A program made the translations under genes and the position numbers. A model generated the notes under the pieces. It saw only the letters and a list, made by a program, of their open reading frames with translations. It was not told where the DNA came from and ran no database searches. From Smittia aterrima (lineage: Eukaryota; Arthropoda; Insecta; Diptera; Chironomidae), in assembly GCA_033063855.1 (NCBI GenBank), contig CP093831.1, positions 20,150,001-20,214,000 of the forward strand: a stretch of 64,000 bases of DNA, read 5' to 3'. This document shows positions 24,312-37,652 of the stretch, one piece after another; within the stretch, counting starts at the first letter, position 1; the number at the start of each line of letters is the position of its first letter.

Positions 24312-27300
24312 TTAGGCACTGCTTGTCGGTGTGTTGAGCGGTTTTACGAATGGTTTGATCATCATTTTTGTCTTCTTTAAAGTGTAATCCCACCCACGCC
24401 ATCTGAACCAAACGATTCCTTGTCGAGCTGTTACATCTTGCGGATCATGAAGATAGATACCGTTCAAGCCTCTGCCGCATGACTTCCACCACCATCCTCC
24501 TGTTTGAAAATAAGTCAACTCAATTAGAAATTGATAATTAAACTTCTTTCACAATTTTCATACCTTTAAGCATACTCGCACAATTTAGAGAGCTTCTGTC
24601 GTTGTCACGATTATAAGTTGAGAATGGACTGTTGTTCGATCCATACCAAGGATCATTTAAAGAGTCTCCTGCATTTCCTTCATAACCATCGATCTCGAGT
24701 TTATAATAGTCAGCTTCCGAGTGAATTTTAAAATGCGAATACTGGGCGTATCTGTAATTAAGCACAAAAAAAAATTAAAATTATTTATTCAGTTCACGTG
24801 ACACGAGGTCAACTAGCGAAATGTTTTAAGTGGTTTGATATTGAATTGACCTTTTGTTTCCTTCGAAATCTTCAAGCTCAATCCTAAGCGCATAATCCTC
24901 ATTGTTGGTCAGCATATAAATGTTCTCATTTCCCATCCAGAATTCCTTGGCAGGGTCACCGAATCCATTTTTGTAGTCAGCCCAGTCGCGGTTAAAGTTT
25001 TCACGCGGTTCACCAAAGTCATCACGCCTTTGAATAACCTGAATATACATTTCAATGGTATGTCATGAATAATGATACAGAAATCAGTTTTGCTCAACAT
25101 GATTTAGTTTTTTTTTTGTAAATATATTTCGACGAAATGTCTAGTTTTGTATTGGAAGTGAAGCTTAGAAGCGGACTCAATTTGCTTTCATTGATAATTA
25201 ATTATCAAGTTGAAAGTTGGTGTCTAACTTAGCCGTGACAAAGATATAAAGCTAGCGACTCGATTAACACTTGAGATAATTTCATCGGAGTCTTGTTTTC
25301 ATTGAAATTTTGACATTTTAATCAAACTCACCGTCCATCCACCATCGGCGATCTCTTGCTCACAGAAAACTTTCAAAAACCAGTAAGTTGTTCCACGGAT
25401 TTGAAGATAGTAAACACCTGACTGTCTCATGCCAGCGTTCATTAGCTCAACACAAGAGAATCCCTAATCAAATAAAAGTCAAAACATTAATAAACTTTAA
25501 TAAAGGTGAAAATATCATACAAACTCACTTTGATGTCCTTGATACCAAATGTTTCGGATACGAACAAGGTCGTGTTGATCTTTGATGGCTTATTCTTTAC
25601 ACTTGGAAAAATAATTCCGCCTTTCCGTGAAACTGACTTTGCAGTTGATGATCCCGTTGTTTGATTTGTTGACGACGCATTGATCATTGTACTTCCTTGA
25701 GTTGTGATCGTTGATGCTTGAGATGTGGTCGCCGTGCTTGTTGCTTGTGTTGTTGGCGGAATAATTGTTGTGAAAATCTGTTCGGGTACTTCTTCAACAA
25801 TTGAATATCGGTTTGAGTTATATTCGATCAATCTATCAATTGTGGGGTCGACCAATAAGTCAGCTGGAACTGGACGTTGAGATAATAAAGTAACATCATC
25901 TTCTTGCTTCTTTAATCGTTTCTCGACCATATCCAAGTTCTCGATAATCAAGTTTGTCTTTGTTCTTAAATCTTGATGAATCTGTCCAATCGCGCGTTCC
26001 TGTCGCTGTGTCTGTGTCAACAATTTGTCTGATTTCGGCAATAAATCATCAACAGAGCTCTTCGTGCCCTGCTGTAGCTTTTCAAGTCCCACAACTGCGT
26101 TCCATACTTCGTCCATCTTTTCAGAGACTGACAAAATAGGCTTTACTTGATGAACTAATGAATCGAGTTTACTTGACTTGATGATTGGTGGAACTGTAGT
26201 TGATGTTGCATTGTACGCTACATTAACGCTTTGCTCAACGACAGCCTCATGAACGTCTTGAACCAAATTCAACATCTTACCAACGTTTTGAGAAACCAAA
26301 TTAACATGGAACTGAAGCTTCTTGTCAATGGCCTCGGTCGTCTTTCTCAATTGATCCAAATCCTTTGTCACGTGGCCCATTACTTCGTTATTCATTGCAC
26401 GCGTAATCTCTGCAACGTTCATGTGTATTGGCTTTTTCTCGCTAGCTTCAGCGTTAATATCCGAATCCACGGATAAAAAGTTGCTGTCGATTTGATTCTT
26501 TAATTTGACCAATTTAGTGTCAATGCCACTCACTTTCTGGTCAAGCGACGACAGTTTGTTGTTAAGTGACGTCGACGATGATCTCGAGAACTTTTCCCTC
26601 TCTAAAGCATCATCATCGTTAAGTTTCGTGTTGAGATCTCCTAATCTTGATATTATAGAGTCTGTTTTAATTATGTTGTCACCAATCTTGTTGTCTAAAG
26701 ACTCCACACGTCGCATCATATGCTCGACTGCTTTATCTAGGTTATCGATTCTCTGTAGCTTCCCCTCGAGAGTTGAAATCACAGCCTCGAAAACTGATAA
26801 AAGCTGCTGCTCCCTGTAAAGATTTAATCAATTGTAATGAATTGTTCAATTAATGGTTTGAATTCGATTCAGTGACAGAAGTTCTAATTCATCTTTAAAT
26901 GAAATGTCAAATATTATGAAACGATCGTTGACATAAATGACACCAAATGATGTTTAAAAAAGTGTTAAAAGAAACGTTTTCCGCTCAAATAAAAATAAAA
27001 ATCAGCAGATGACCATTCCAGTTTCCAATAAAATTTATTTTTCATTGCGAACTCGTTTTGAGTGTTTTGGTACGATCAGGTGGAATACGAAGTGTATTCG
27101 TAACCTTTTTATTTATTTTGCTTGCTGACAAATAATTTTTCGTGAGACAGAGATCAAGCGTCTCTTTGGATTGAATGTGGTTGCTAAATGTCCAAAGCGA
27201 AAGCTGAGAAATTGAGTTGTGAGTTGAAAGCCAATGATGTTTTCAGCATCAAGCATCCTCAAGTCAGAGATCATGAATCGTTTTTCGTTCGGCTAATTAT

Positions 27301-30300
27301 TCTCTCCCTACGTTAAATCAATTGACATTTACAAGTCATTTAAAAGATTCGTTCAAGAGTTGCTTTACTTTTTAAGCAAAACAATTTATGTCCAGTGAGA
27401 AATGTGCTCCGTCAAAAGCATTTTAAATGCTTTCTATTAACTTCATCGTGACCTTCAGATTCCAATCGGATATTCAAAAATATGTGAAATATGTTTGATT
27501 GATTTCATTCCAATTTGCTCATTAACTGAGTTCGCAATTCATGCTTTTGACTTTTGAAGTCTGAATCCGTTTCCCATTAAGATTTATGTCGTGGGAAGGA
27601 AGCTTATGAAGCAGAAAATTTGCCTTTTAATAATTTTATTTTTTTTATAAATATTTCAAATGTAATTTTTGGACAATGTCAAGTGGCGAAACAAACGATG
27701 TCCCTCAAGTTGGTTTTAAAGTCATTAACTTGAGACGTTTTGTGCACACAATAATTTTTTGGTCTTAATTATCTAAATTCATTATTCATGGGAGCATGGG
27801 AGAATGAAACTTCATAATCAAACCTCCAGAAAACGAAAAGTCTTGTCAAGCAATGTAATCAAATCCAAGCAAAAGTAATAACACTAAACATAATTTTTTT
27901 TGTTCTTCCTAAAGTCTGTTCATTTTATAATTAGCTTTGAATGATTGTTTACTTTCAAATAATTACCTTGAACATGCAAAACTACAAAGAGAGAAGCTGT
28001 GCGCGCGCATAAATTCGTTGCTTTGATCAGATGATTAAAATTATTTTTATTTTTTCATTCTCGCTCTCATTGTCACGATTCTCGTATTTTTTTTTGCTGA
28101 GGACAGATATGCTTGTGATAATAATTGCTGTTTTTCTAGTTCAATGAGAATGATCTTACTGAAGGGTTTTCAATATATAAAGACTTGTTTTAGAAGAAAA
28201 AGCCCACAACGTTATGCAACAATTGTGCCAGTTAATGCAGCATAGATTGGATAGGAATGGTCAATAAGTCGAGAGTTCACTTTAAATAGTTAAACCAAAC
28301 ATTTTCGCAATGAATTTATGAAATAGGTTCAATGGGACCACGAACTCAGAAATCAGCGAAGAAATGAGAAATAAATAAATGAATTATGAGCTTCAATCAA
28401 ACTGCCAAGAAAATTGTAATGAGTTCACACGCTTCTGGTTTTCAAGTCTCGAGTTAAACATTTCCAGGTTAAGATTACTAAGTTTTTATTTATTTTCGCA
28501 TTATTTCCTAATTTCTCCATTAATCGATTAAAATCAAAGTTTGGTGAGATTTTTGATTTAGCGAAAACTCATAGAAATTCATTTGAAACACACATCCGGT
28601 TTCTGCGAGAAAAATGTTTTAATTAAACATATGAAACATAGCATGAAGCATAACAACCACAAGACAACTTCATTCGAAGTTAGAAATCATTCACTTAGAC
28701 TTCTTTTTGTTCTGATTTAGCCATAATTTGATTGCATTTGCGGAAAGAAATGAATATCAAGCAACATTATATATTGTTTTATTATATAAATATTATACTA
28801 AAAAGTCTCCGCTTGATGGCGTTTTCGCACGGCACGAATCAAGCGTGAAATTAATTTATAAGCTTATATATGTGAACCACCTCTCGACTGATTTGGATTT
28901 TCATTTAAAAAATACCTCATTATGCTAAATCTAAGGACCGTTTGAACTGTGACTCGTAGCAATAAACAAAATTCAATTCGTTTTCAAAGAGACTTCAGTT
29001 ATTTGAAGTCAGCAAATGCAGCGAACACAAAGGCTTATTCAAAGTAAGAAGACTTTTCTTAGGACTTTTCATGATATGATTTTAATATCATAGCAGGTCA
29101 ATTAAGTAAAGTTAGTAGTTATTCGAGTCGAAACTGGTTCATGGTATATGTGAGACGTACTATTATTAACAATCACATGGTAGTTGCTGTAACCAGATTA
29201 TTTTATTTTTACATAGGACAGAGTTTCAAACGAAATATTTAGTTTTCAGATCAGATCGCGTATTCGCTTGTGTGCAATATAAATCGGCATGGTTAGTCGT
29301 TTTTTTTTCTAGTGAAGAAATTTGTTTCGCTCAACGATTTGAGGCAGTAGTGGACGGAAAGCAAAGCATTTCTCCCTGAGGCTTCGATTGTTTGTGAACA
29401 TTAATGACTAGAGTCGAGACTCAGCTACATTTCATCATTGATTGAGTTCACGACTTTCAAGAATTCGCAAAAGTTCGAGCTATCGCGAAATCAAATGAAT
29501 AAAGAATTAAGTTTTAATTGCAAATGCTATTAAATTTGTGATTGCAACATCTCGTAAGCATTTAAGATATAAAACAAACTCTTTCTCGTACAATACTCTT
29601 GCAAAGATATGCGCGTGTCTCTTCAAACTGGTGGGGCTTTAAATATTTTGCAAAACCGTCGATTTGGAAACTAAATCTTTCGCAACTCTTCGCCGGGAAG
29701 TTCCGGGCAGTCCGTGCTTGACCGGTATTTTTTGTTCTTGTTTCTTCAACAACAACCTCGATTTCAAACCTAAATCAAACAGCATGAGAAGTTTATCGAA
29801 CTTTATCGGAAAACAAAAACGGAAATGAACTCTTTTCCTCATTGCATATGAGATATCACTGACATTTTGGTTCTTCTAATGAAACTTGATGTTGGCAACG
29901 TAATTTTAAAGAATTTTTTATGTCTTTTCAATCAAAGAGATAATTGCACGATTGATGTGAACCGCCGAGTTAAATGTTGACGGCCGAAATCAACGGTGAG
30001 TTTGCATTTTGCGTTAGACCTTAGTCGTCAAGCACAATGAAACCTCAAATATTTGACCGATCGAATCAACATGATATCTCGTCGATCTGCATTTTATTTT
30101 TAGCGAGTAAGTGCGGTGCGGTTAAAATTTAAACAAAAATTGCTTGAAGAGAAAGAAAGGAATAAAACATGTTTACAGAAAGTTATCTACGTAAAATTTC
30201 ACAATTAAGCCAAGGCGAATCTAATTTTAAATCGAAAATCTTTCTAAATTTTCTACAAGGTAAATCAGATAAAGAATAGTAAATCGCGCTTGAGGAAGAA

Positions 30301-30482
30301 ACTCACCTGGTTCTGAAAGTTGGTTTCGTTGTCGAACTCCTTGAAGTCGCATTTTTGGGATATTGGCTTGCACTTGTCCGTGGCAGTCGAGCAGCACTGT
30401 TGCCCGTGCCTGGGGGTCTTACAGGTGTGACAGCGAAAACGCAGACCGAATAGTAAAACGCAATGGCCCAAAAGGCCCTCAT
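24312..30482 (-). CDS. Secreted coiled-coil fibrinogen-related protein (FReD gene A)
   Basis: Six exons: 30307-30482, 25529-26813, 25332-25463, 24851-25038, 24564-24751 and 24312-24499, giving 718 residues. Exon 1 encodes a signal peptide (MRAFWAIAFYYSVCVFAV) and a basic Ser/Thr-rich segment. Its phase-2 end joins exon 2 exactly. Exon 2 is a long heptad-like coiled coil (about residues 59-400) followed by a Thr/Ser-rich linker, a likely O-glycosylated stalk. Residues 488-718 are a fibrinogen C-terminal domain: GFSCVELMNAGMRQSGVYYL, the WMGNE/LRIEL core, the YNRDNDRSSLNCASM calcium-site region and GWWWKSCGRGLNG. The four Cys expected for two disulfides are present. Insect FReD proteins are mostly secreted recognition or adhesion factors, several in immunity; this gene's ligand cannot be read from sequence. 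Confidence 0.88.
26814..30306 (-). other. First intron of FReD gene A (3.5 kb)
   Basis: The intron starts GTGAGT and ends CTTTACAG, and separates the signal-peptide exon from the coiled-coil exon. I see no nested gene in it. Confidence 0.7.
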
Positions 30483-33400
30483 TGTTATTATGATTTCACG
30501 TTCACTTAACTAACTTCTACGTTTTGGTAGCTTTCTAAATTCTTCTCAGCGCTTGTTTGTCACTGCACTTCAGAGTATGAACATAAATTTTTTGCTTCTT
30601 CTTTACACGCGTAATTCGCTTTTTCTTAAAATGTCACTCGAATTTAAATATTTCAGACATTTTTCCTATTCCAACTGGTTTTCATATTTTCATTTGTGTT
30701 TGCATCGATGATGCTCTTTCATGCGTTGACAACATTTTTATTGTTTTTATGATGACCTGTTGAGGGAGGGAAGAGTTAATTATTGTAGATTTTGGTTTTG
30801 TTTTGCAAAGAGTTTCATGTAAATTTTCCGATTTAATTGACGTGATAGGAGATCGATAAAAGCTCTTTTTTAGAGCGCACTGTAAGCGCGATGAAAGTCC
30901 TTGGATTAAATTTATTTTTCTCACAATATCACTCGACAAGTTTAAAGCAGTAGAAAGGCTAAAAATTTCGGAATGAAACGGAGATAAAAATTAAGTGCGG
31001 AGAACAATAAACAAGCGAACACTTGCTGCAAAAGGTTTAAAATCGGCGACGTGAAGGTTACTCCTCAACTTTTTCAGAACATGAAAGTTTGCTTTCGTGT
31101 TTATTTTCTATTCAATAAAAACAATCGGACAAATCTTTTTCACTTATGCTTTTAATCTTTTAAATTCCACTCCAATCATTCCACTTTTCTTCATTATGAC
31201 ATTTTTTTTTCTTCAGATCATTTTCCGTCCCAATTATGCAACGAGTTTCATTTTCATCACGTTCATTTTTTTCATTTTACCATTTATAGCGCCAAAACGA
31301 TTTCTTTTCAAAAGTTGTATTCAATTTTCTTCAATTTTTTTTTTCTTTAAAACACGTCTGAACAGTTTCGCGAACAAAATATTACTGCGATGAGATTAAT
31401 ATTGAAAAATCCTATGCAGTTGGAGCTATTGGAGATTTTTACCATACAACCAAGTTTAGCTTGTGCAACATTTTGTAGACTTCGGAGAAAAGTTTTTTTT
31501 GTCTGTATTCACTTTCACTGTCGTACGTTTAACGTGGCTGGGAAATAATGTTTAATAATGTTTTATGTTAATAATGTTTACAATTCTGTTATCAACAATT
31601 TGAAATTCTTTTACTTCTACTTTGTTCTGTAAATCGTTAATCTGTATTGTGAAGAAAAATCGAAAGACTTCAACGAGAGAAAGAGTGACGAGTGAGAAGT
31701 GAGAAGTTACTAACAAATGACTTTTAATTTTAAGCAGCAAAACAACTTGCTTGATAGACTCATAATTATTATTTTACATTTATAAAATCGTTTTGACTTC
31801 TATCCCCAAAATTAAGTCCAAAATTAGAGACCAGCCAATAAATAAATAAAGTTAACCTAAATAATCTAACCGATTAACAAGCGGTCACGATTTAAAGAGT
31901 TATGAACGAATTTTTTTTGGTAAAGGGGTTTTCTGCAGAGGTAAAAATTATTGTCTAATCAAATATCGGGATGAAAAGCCCTTTTAATTGGTTAACGAAA
32001 TGCTGTAAACTCACTTTCTTTAACTCGTCTTCGAAATCGTTTCATAAGGCTGGATTTTCATAATTTTATAATTTTCCATTGGTGTCCGATAACTCTGAAT
32101 TTTTTTGAAGTTGTGGACCAGATTTGATTGAACCAAATCGTCGGCTTAGCGAATCGTAGCGCTTCACGCTGATTGGAAATTTAAAACTTTTGACTTAAAA
32201 CTTAATGAACTTCTCGCATTTTATTTCTTTTCCATGTAGATATGTAGATATTTAAATTAATGCTACAACTGACCTAACTTTTGTCACTCCGCAACTTTGG
32301 GACTGGGGGACCAAGTCTGAAAATTATCTCAAATTGAGGTAGTTTAAAAAAATTGTCAGAAATCAAATTTAAAATAAAATATATCAAAATATTTTTTTTA
32401 TATCAAATTTGGGATAAGTTGAGCTGTTTTAAAGTTTTTAAACAATTTGATTGATCATAAATACAAGAAAATCTTGTGGCTTACAGCTGGAAAAGCTTCG
32501 CCATTATCATTTCTAATTCAAATGCCGCTATAAATTTGAACTCAAATATTATCTCAAAACTTTTGAGTCTGAGCGGTACCCCAACTCGCAACTTTCCATA
32601 ATGATCCGAAGAGAAAGAAATGCTTTGGTGAATAGAAACATGAAAAAGCATTGATCGCTCGCAAATATATATTTCCCGTTTCTTTTCCTCTTTCATTCGC
32701 CTCTTGTCAATAAATCGAAATGCTTATGATTTGCCTCGTGTTTGTGACCCCAAACGTCAAGTTACAAGAGTCCAAATTGGAAGCCGTGGTTGTTGCGTAA
32801 CAAACTTAGTCGACGTTTGTTTCGATGCTTTCTCAGAACCAGACTTTTCTTTTAAAAGTCGTTTAAATATTTCCTTTTCCTTAAAAAAAATCTAAATTTT
32901 AAGTGTCGTCACATTTATTTGATTACAAACGCTGTGTATCAAATCAATTTTCAAAGAAGTTTCGATGCTGTCTTTCTAGATGAATGAAAGCAAAAGTTAA
33001 AAGTTGTTTCTGTGCTCACGAGACTTTCACGATTTTTCTTTTTTCTCTTTTCTGTCGCAATTTTCTTTTAGTCGACCGGCTGCTGGTTGCTGATACTAAA
33101 TCGATAAAATCAGTAATGTGAAGTCGATTACATTTTATCTGGTTTATTCATTTTCCAGCGAATTAAGTAAGTTATTACATAACTTGTAGCGTTCACGCAA
33201 ATACGCTTAAAATCATCTCAGAAATCATAAGTAGCGACACGGCATATACTCCACAAAAGCACCAAAAGCGCCGAAAGCGCCGAAAGTGCCGAAAGCGCCA
33301 AAAGCGCCGAAAGCGCCAAAATTGAGCGCGAATCAGCGTTCTCTGCTTTATTGGCAGCAGAACGATGAGGCAGTGATTACTCCTGAAACCGATGCAGCTT

Positions 33401-34072
33401 AACAAGTCTTCCCAAAGTCAAATCGCTTTTGTGAAAACATTAGGTCTATAAGAAATTTATTTCATAATGTAGTGGATGGAACACTATAAAACACATTGAA
33501 TCTGGTGCAGATTAACGTAACTTCTATTTTGCAAATCTGAGTTATGAATGGAAATGCTGTGCATTCAAAATGATTTGAATTGAACTGTGGGAAATTCTGT
33601 GAAATTTTATTTTTCCACCAAATCAAGTTTAGTAATCGTTCGCCGCTTTCGAGTGAGATTTATTGTTGCTCGTCACATACTAAGAGATTGGCTTGTGAAC
33701 ATCGCTTCGATGTTAACGAAAAAAACACTTTACAACTGTTGGAGAGTCACACGCTTTCATTGGTCTGAGCACGTTGTGCTACTGGGTCTGTAAACCTCAT
33801 CTATAACGACTGGTGAAGTAAGAAATCGTGAGTTCATCATTAGTTATGGTGATCAGAGACAGACAAAGTGTTGACAACAGATCGGAAGAAAAGCCCTAAA
33901 AACCTGTCTGGAATTATGAAATTCATTTGTCTCACTTTTGCTGGTGTAGAATACGAGTATGATTTCAAATAGCGAGTTCCATAACATGAATAAGCTTTGC
34001 TTAATATTATATAAATTGTTATATATAATTTTAAATATATTTCATTTTCTTTCACAGCTTTTAAATTAAACC
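30483..34072. other. Intergenic region between FReD A and the coiled-coil gene
   Basis: It lies between the divergently transcribed FReD gene A (minus) and the coiled-coil gene (plus), so it should hold both promoters. It is T-rich in places; a 98-codon open frame at 31097-31393 only reflects T-runs. One short tandem repeat lies at 33254-33317. Confidence 0.5.
33254..33317. repeat. 9-bp tandem repeat, about 7 copies
   Basis: Seven slightly variable copies of a 9-base unit of the form CRAAAGYRC, locally much richer in G+C than the surroundings. The minus strand would read Arg-Phe-Arg/Trp, but there is no gene context. A small minisatellite. Confidence 0.85.
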
Positions 34073-37000
34073 ATGAGCGAGCCATCCCAGATTTCACCTC
34101 TATTCTCCACAGCAATCCGAATCAGCAGCAAAATAGCGGTGAAAAACCACTCAAGACGATCCAACTCTCTTGCCTATGGAATCACAAGTTTTCCAATAAG
34201 GGACCACCATCAAGTGAAAACTACGAAGATTATTCTTAGACCCTTAAAGAGATTTTTTAAAAGTCACTTAAAGAAACCCGAACCAGAAGCTGCAAAGACA
34301 GAAAATGTCGAGAGTACCAAATTGAACGAAAAGAAAAAGTCCCAAATGGATGAAGCGACGAGAACAGAAGCACGTCGATTTATTAAACGTCAACGAGAAC
34401 AACGAAAAAGCGAAAAGAACCTTAATATCTGCAAAGAAAAGAAATTTGTAATCAAAGAGCGATTGAATGAGTTACAAAAGAAAACGCAATCTTTATCCAA
34501 GCGAAAACAAACGAATATTAAAGTTCAAAAATCGATCTTAGCTAATACAAGTATAAGTCCAACAAAATTAAATGATTCTCTTTTAAAGAAGAAAGCTGAA
34601 TTGATGCGTAATCGTTCAATTCGTAATTTGACTTCTCCAATTAAAATCAATCTTTCATTGAACAAGAGCCATAGCAAAACAAAGGAAACCATAATAAATC
34701 AAAATCCACTCTCGTCGCCTAAAATAAATATAAATCCGCTGGAAGAAAAGTTGAAGATCCCTGATTTAAAGCTTAACCTGAACTCGCCAAGAAAATTGTT
34801 GGACAATCCAGTTTTTATTAATGAAATTCCTATTTGGTTGCAAAATTCTGCCTATCCATTCATTTTTGCGGTTAGAAAAAAGCTTTTTCAGAGCTCTGAA
34901 GTTCAATCTAAAGTTCAAAAGCAAAAGAATGACATTTCCGTTTCCGAACAATATGAAGAAAACACAATTTCGGAAATTAGTTCGATCAAATCAGATTTGG
35001 CAGACTTTAAGCTGAAACAAGTTGATAATAAAATTGTGACAAATGAGATCATTCATTCCGCGTTGAATGATGCAATTTCTGATACAAAACGTAATTCGCG
35101 AGCTCTGTCTTTGTTGGATAAGCGCATCAACCTTTCTTCTTCAGTATTAACACAAGCACAAAAACACAAAAGAGAAGTGGATGTCGCGAATGATTTAGAT
35201 AAAAACAAACCAGACCAGACCGAAGAAAAATATCAGAATATGTTGACAGCGTTTCATCAAAGTCTCTCTCATATAATTGAAGTTGATCAAAAGCTCGTAT
35301 CGAGTAATAAATCTTCAGAAACTGACTCAAAAAGCTATCCCAGTTCTTTTGAGAACAATATGTTAACGGAAGATAAACCATCTGATGACCATTCACAATC
35401 AGAAACAGTAAGCTCTTCGAAATCTCATAGCGCATCAAACAGCTCGATTAAAACTTTCATCGACGATAAAGTTGACGGTGATATAATCGAAGATCCGCCG
35501 ATAATTTACAGCGAAGCAGCAGTTCAAGAAATTTCTAACAGCTCAGCGAGACTCGCAATGATTGTGCAACATAATATTTCAGTCGATAAGGAAGAGAACC
35601 CGTTGAGCGAGGTATCGGTCAACATCGTTGATAACAACGCTAGCATGGTGAGCTGTTGAATGAATTAGTATTTCAATTTCTGATTTCTTATCTGCTTTGT
35701 CAAAACAGCTAATGGAGAAATCATCCGAAATCAATTCGTGTGAACGAAAGTTGAACAAACGAATGCGTGGTCAGCTTGCTTGGCTTGAACTGCAGAAACA
35801 AAAGTTCCGGAAAGAAGGACAGGTGGAGAAAGTTTTAGCGATGAAGAAGCAACAGAAAGCTATTTTATTAGAATCACGAGAAAATCACGAGCGTACTCAA
35901 AATGAGAAGCTTGAAAGGTGAGACTAATCTTCTTCGTAAGGAAATTCAAATCTCAATGCCAAATCAACGATTCTCGCTCTAAATAATTTTTGCGTTTCCG
36001 AAACGATGTTTATGACTAATTTAATTCTTACTTCCTCAGAATCTTTCAACAACGCGAGGAATCGGATGTTGATAGCAACGCTAGCCGCCGAGCACAAGTA
36101 GATCACCTTAGGCAAAAAGAGGCCGATCTTCTTTTAGATACAAAGAATTTATTAACTAACAAATCGAATCTTAACGATTCATTGAAGATGATAAAATCGA
36201 TTGACAAGAGCATGAAAATACTTGAAAAAATTAAACCTTCACATGAAGATGATACGGTCAAAGTATCAGGTGCGGAGCTTAACAAGCTTTGGAAACGTCT
36301 AAGTGGACTTGAATTGTGTCAACTAAAAGAAGAATATCATCTCACTAAACAAAATATCGCGGAGTTTTATGGTAATGCGAAAAAAATTGTACTTAACAAC
36401 AATCTTAGATTGTTGATTGAAACCTCGAAAGCACTTAAAACTGAAAGTTCCGAGGCTTATGACAGCACATTGAACTCAATCGAGACTGAGGATGAATTTC
36501 CCGGGAGCTTTCAGATAGAGACGGAAATTTTTTCCAACACCGAAAATGATGATGACTTGCATAAGGTTATGACAAATCAAATGAAAGTCTTTCTCGATCA
36601 TAAAAAGCTATCGTCGGCAAGTGTGGAAACAACAAGCGTTACGTCGACGAAAATCGAAAACTCAACATTCCGTATACGAGAAAACAGCTCTGACGATGTA
36701 GACGAAAGCTTTTCAAGTTTTGAAGTGTCGATTATTGATCCAGATGATAACGCATTGATGAAAAATGAAAAAATTGATAACTCCAACCAGTTAATTAATG
36801 ACCTTTCATTTTCAAAACTTGAGATTTCGGAGATAGCTGATGTAGAAAATAATATCAATCAAAGGGACCAGGAAACAAAGAATTTGTCAACAATAACTGA
36901 GCGATCCGAATACGATCAATCGCAGGCTTCAAGCGAAGAGTTTATATCAGAAAATATTAGTCAAAGATCTACAAATGTAGATCTGAGTGATCCAATAACT

Positions 37001-37171
37001 TCTGAAATAGAAAAGCGATTAATCTCTATCAGTGAGAGTATGGAGGAAGTCAACAAAGCTTTCTGTCAGAATAAGCTTTCTGTTATTAATCCATCGCAGA
37101 GCAGTTTTTCCTATTCAACGGATAAAGATTTTGTTGACACTGAAAGTTCACATCGGCAAACAAATCTTTAA
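34073..37171 (+). CDS. Large coiled-coil protein, possibly centrosomal/cytoskeletal
   Basis: Three exons, 34073-35647, 35709-35917 and 36040-37171, join in phase and give 971 residues. The protein is highly charged, rich in Lys, Glu, Ser and Asn, with no signal peptide or membrane segment. Residues about 90-170 are strongly basic (RFIKRQREQRKSEK). Exon 2 encodes a helical stretch (RGQLAWLELQKQKFRKEGQ) that reminds me of a segment of vertebrate CEP350, but I cannot confirm that. The C-terminal third is acidic and Ser-rich. The gene converges with FReD gene B, whose stop lies 482 bases downstream on the other strand. From codon 454 onward it lies in the left arm of the inverted duplication. Confidence 0.75.
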
Positions 37172-37652
37172 ATCTCAAAAACGTTGGGAAGCAAGTACAA
37201 AAATAAAAAAAATAATTTTATTTCTGTTACTATTTGATATGTCTGCTTTCGAGAGGCGTCAAGCCAAGATAATCTAGATATCTCTATTTTTAATATGTAA
37301 AATATTTGGAATCCAAATTTAGGATTTACATTTTTCTTCACACTTTTCTTTTAACTTTCTTTAATTACTTGATGGCAATAATAAACACGGTCAATTTATT
37401 ATGGAAAATCAAGTCTCATACTACGAGACGTATCATAAAAAATTGAAAGCTCAAATATTAAGAAATGAGATTAGCATATGCGATCAAGTTTGATAAAAAA
37501 TAAATTTTGTTTGATTTTATTTTTTTATTTAAATTCTACGTTCTCCGGTTTCAGAGATATATTTAGATTGGAAAATATTTTTAGAATAATATTTGTTTTC
37601 ATCCAGGATGAGGCTCTTTCTAGATTTCAGTTTCTCCGTTGATTTAAGAAAC
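37172..37652. other. Shared 3' flank of two convergent genes
   Basis: It contains the presumed 3' UTRs of the coiled-coil gene (plus) and FReD gene B (minus), with A+T-rich runs and several AATAAA-like signals. No coding sequence is visible. It is repeated in the right arm at 42482-42962. Confidence 0.6.

Noticed and set aside
30265..30471. Cys-rich 68-residue minus-strand open frame
   Set aside because: It ends at the splice donor in the wrong phase for the next exon; the overlapping frame from 30482 has a signal peptide and the right phase.
31097..31393. Hydrophobic 98-codon plus-strand frame resembling a membrane protein
   Set aside because: Phe/Ile content follows from T-runs in T-rich DNA; there are no splice partners and no recognisable family.
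33193..33405. Minus-strand frame rich in Arg-Phe-Arg-Trp
   Set aside because: Produced by the 9-bp tandem repeat; no gene context.
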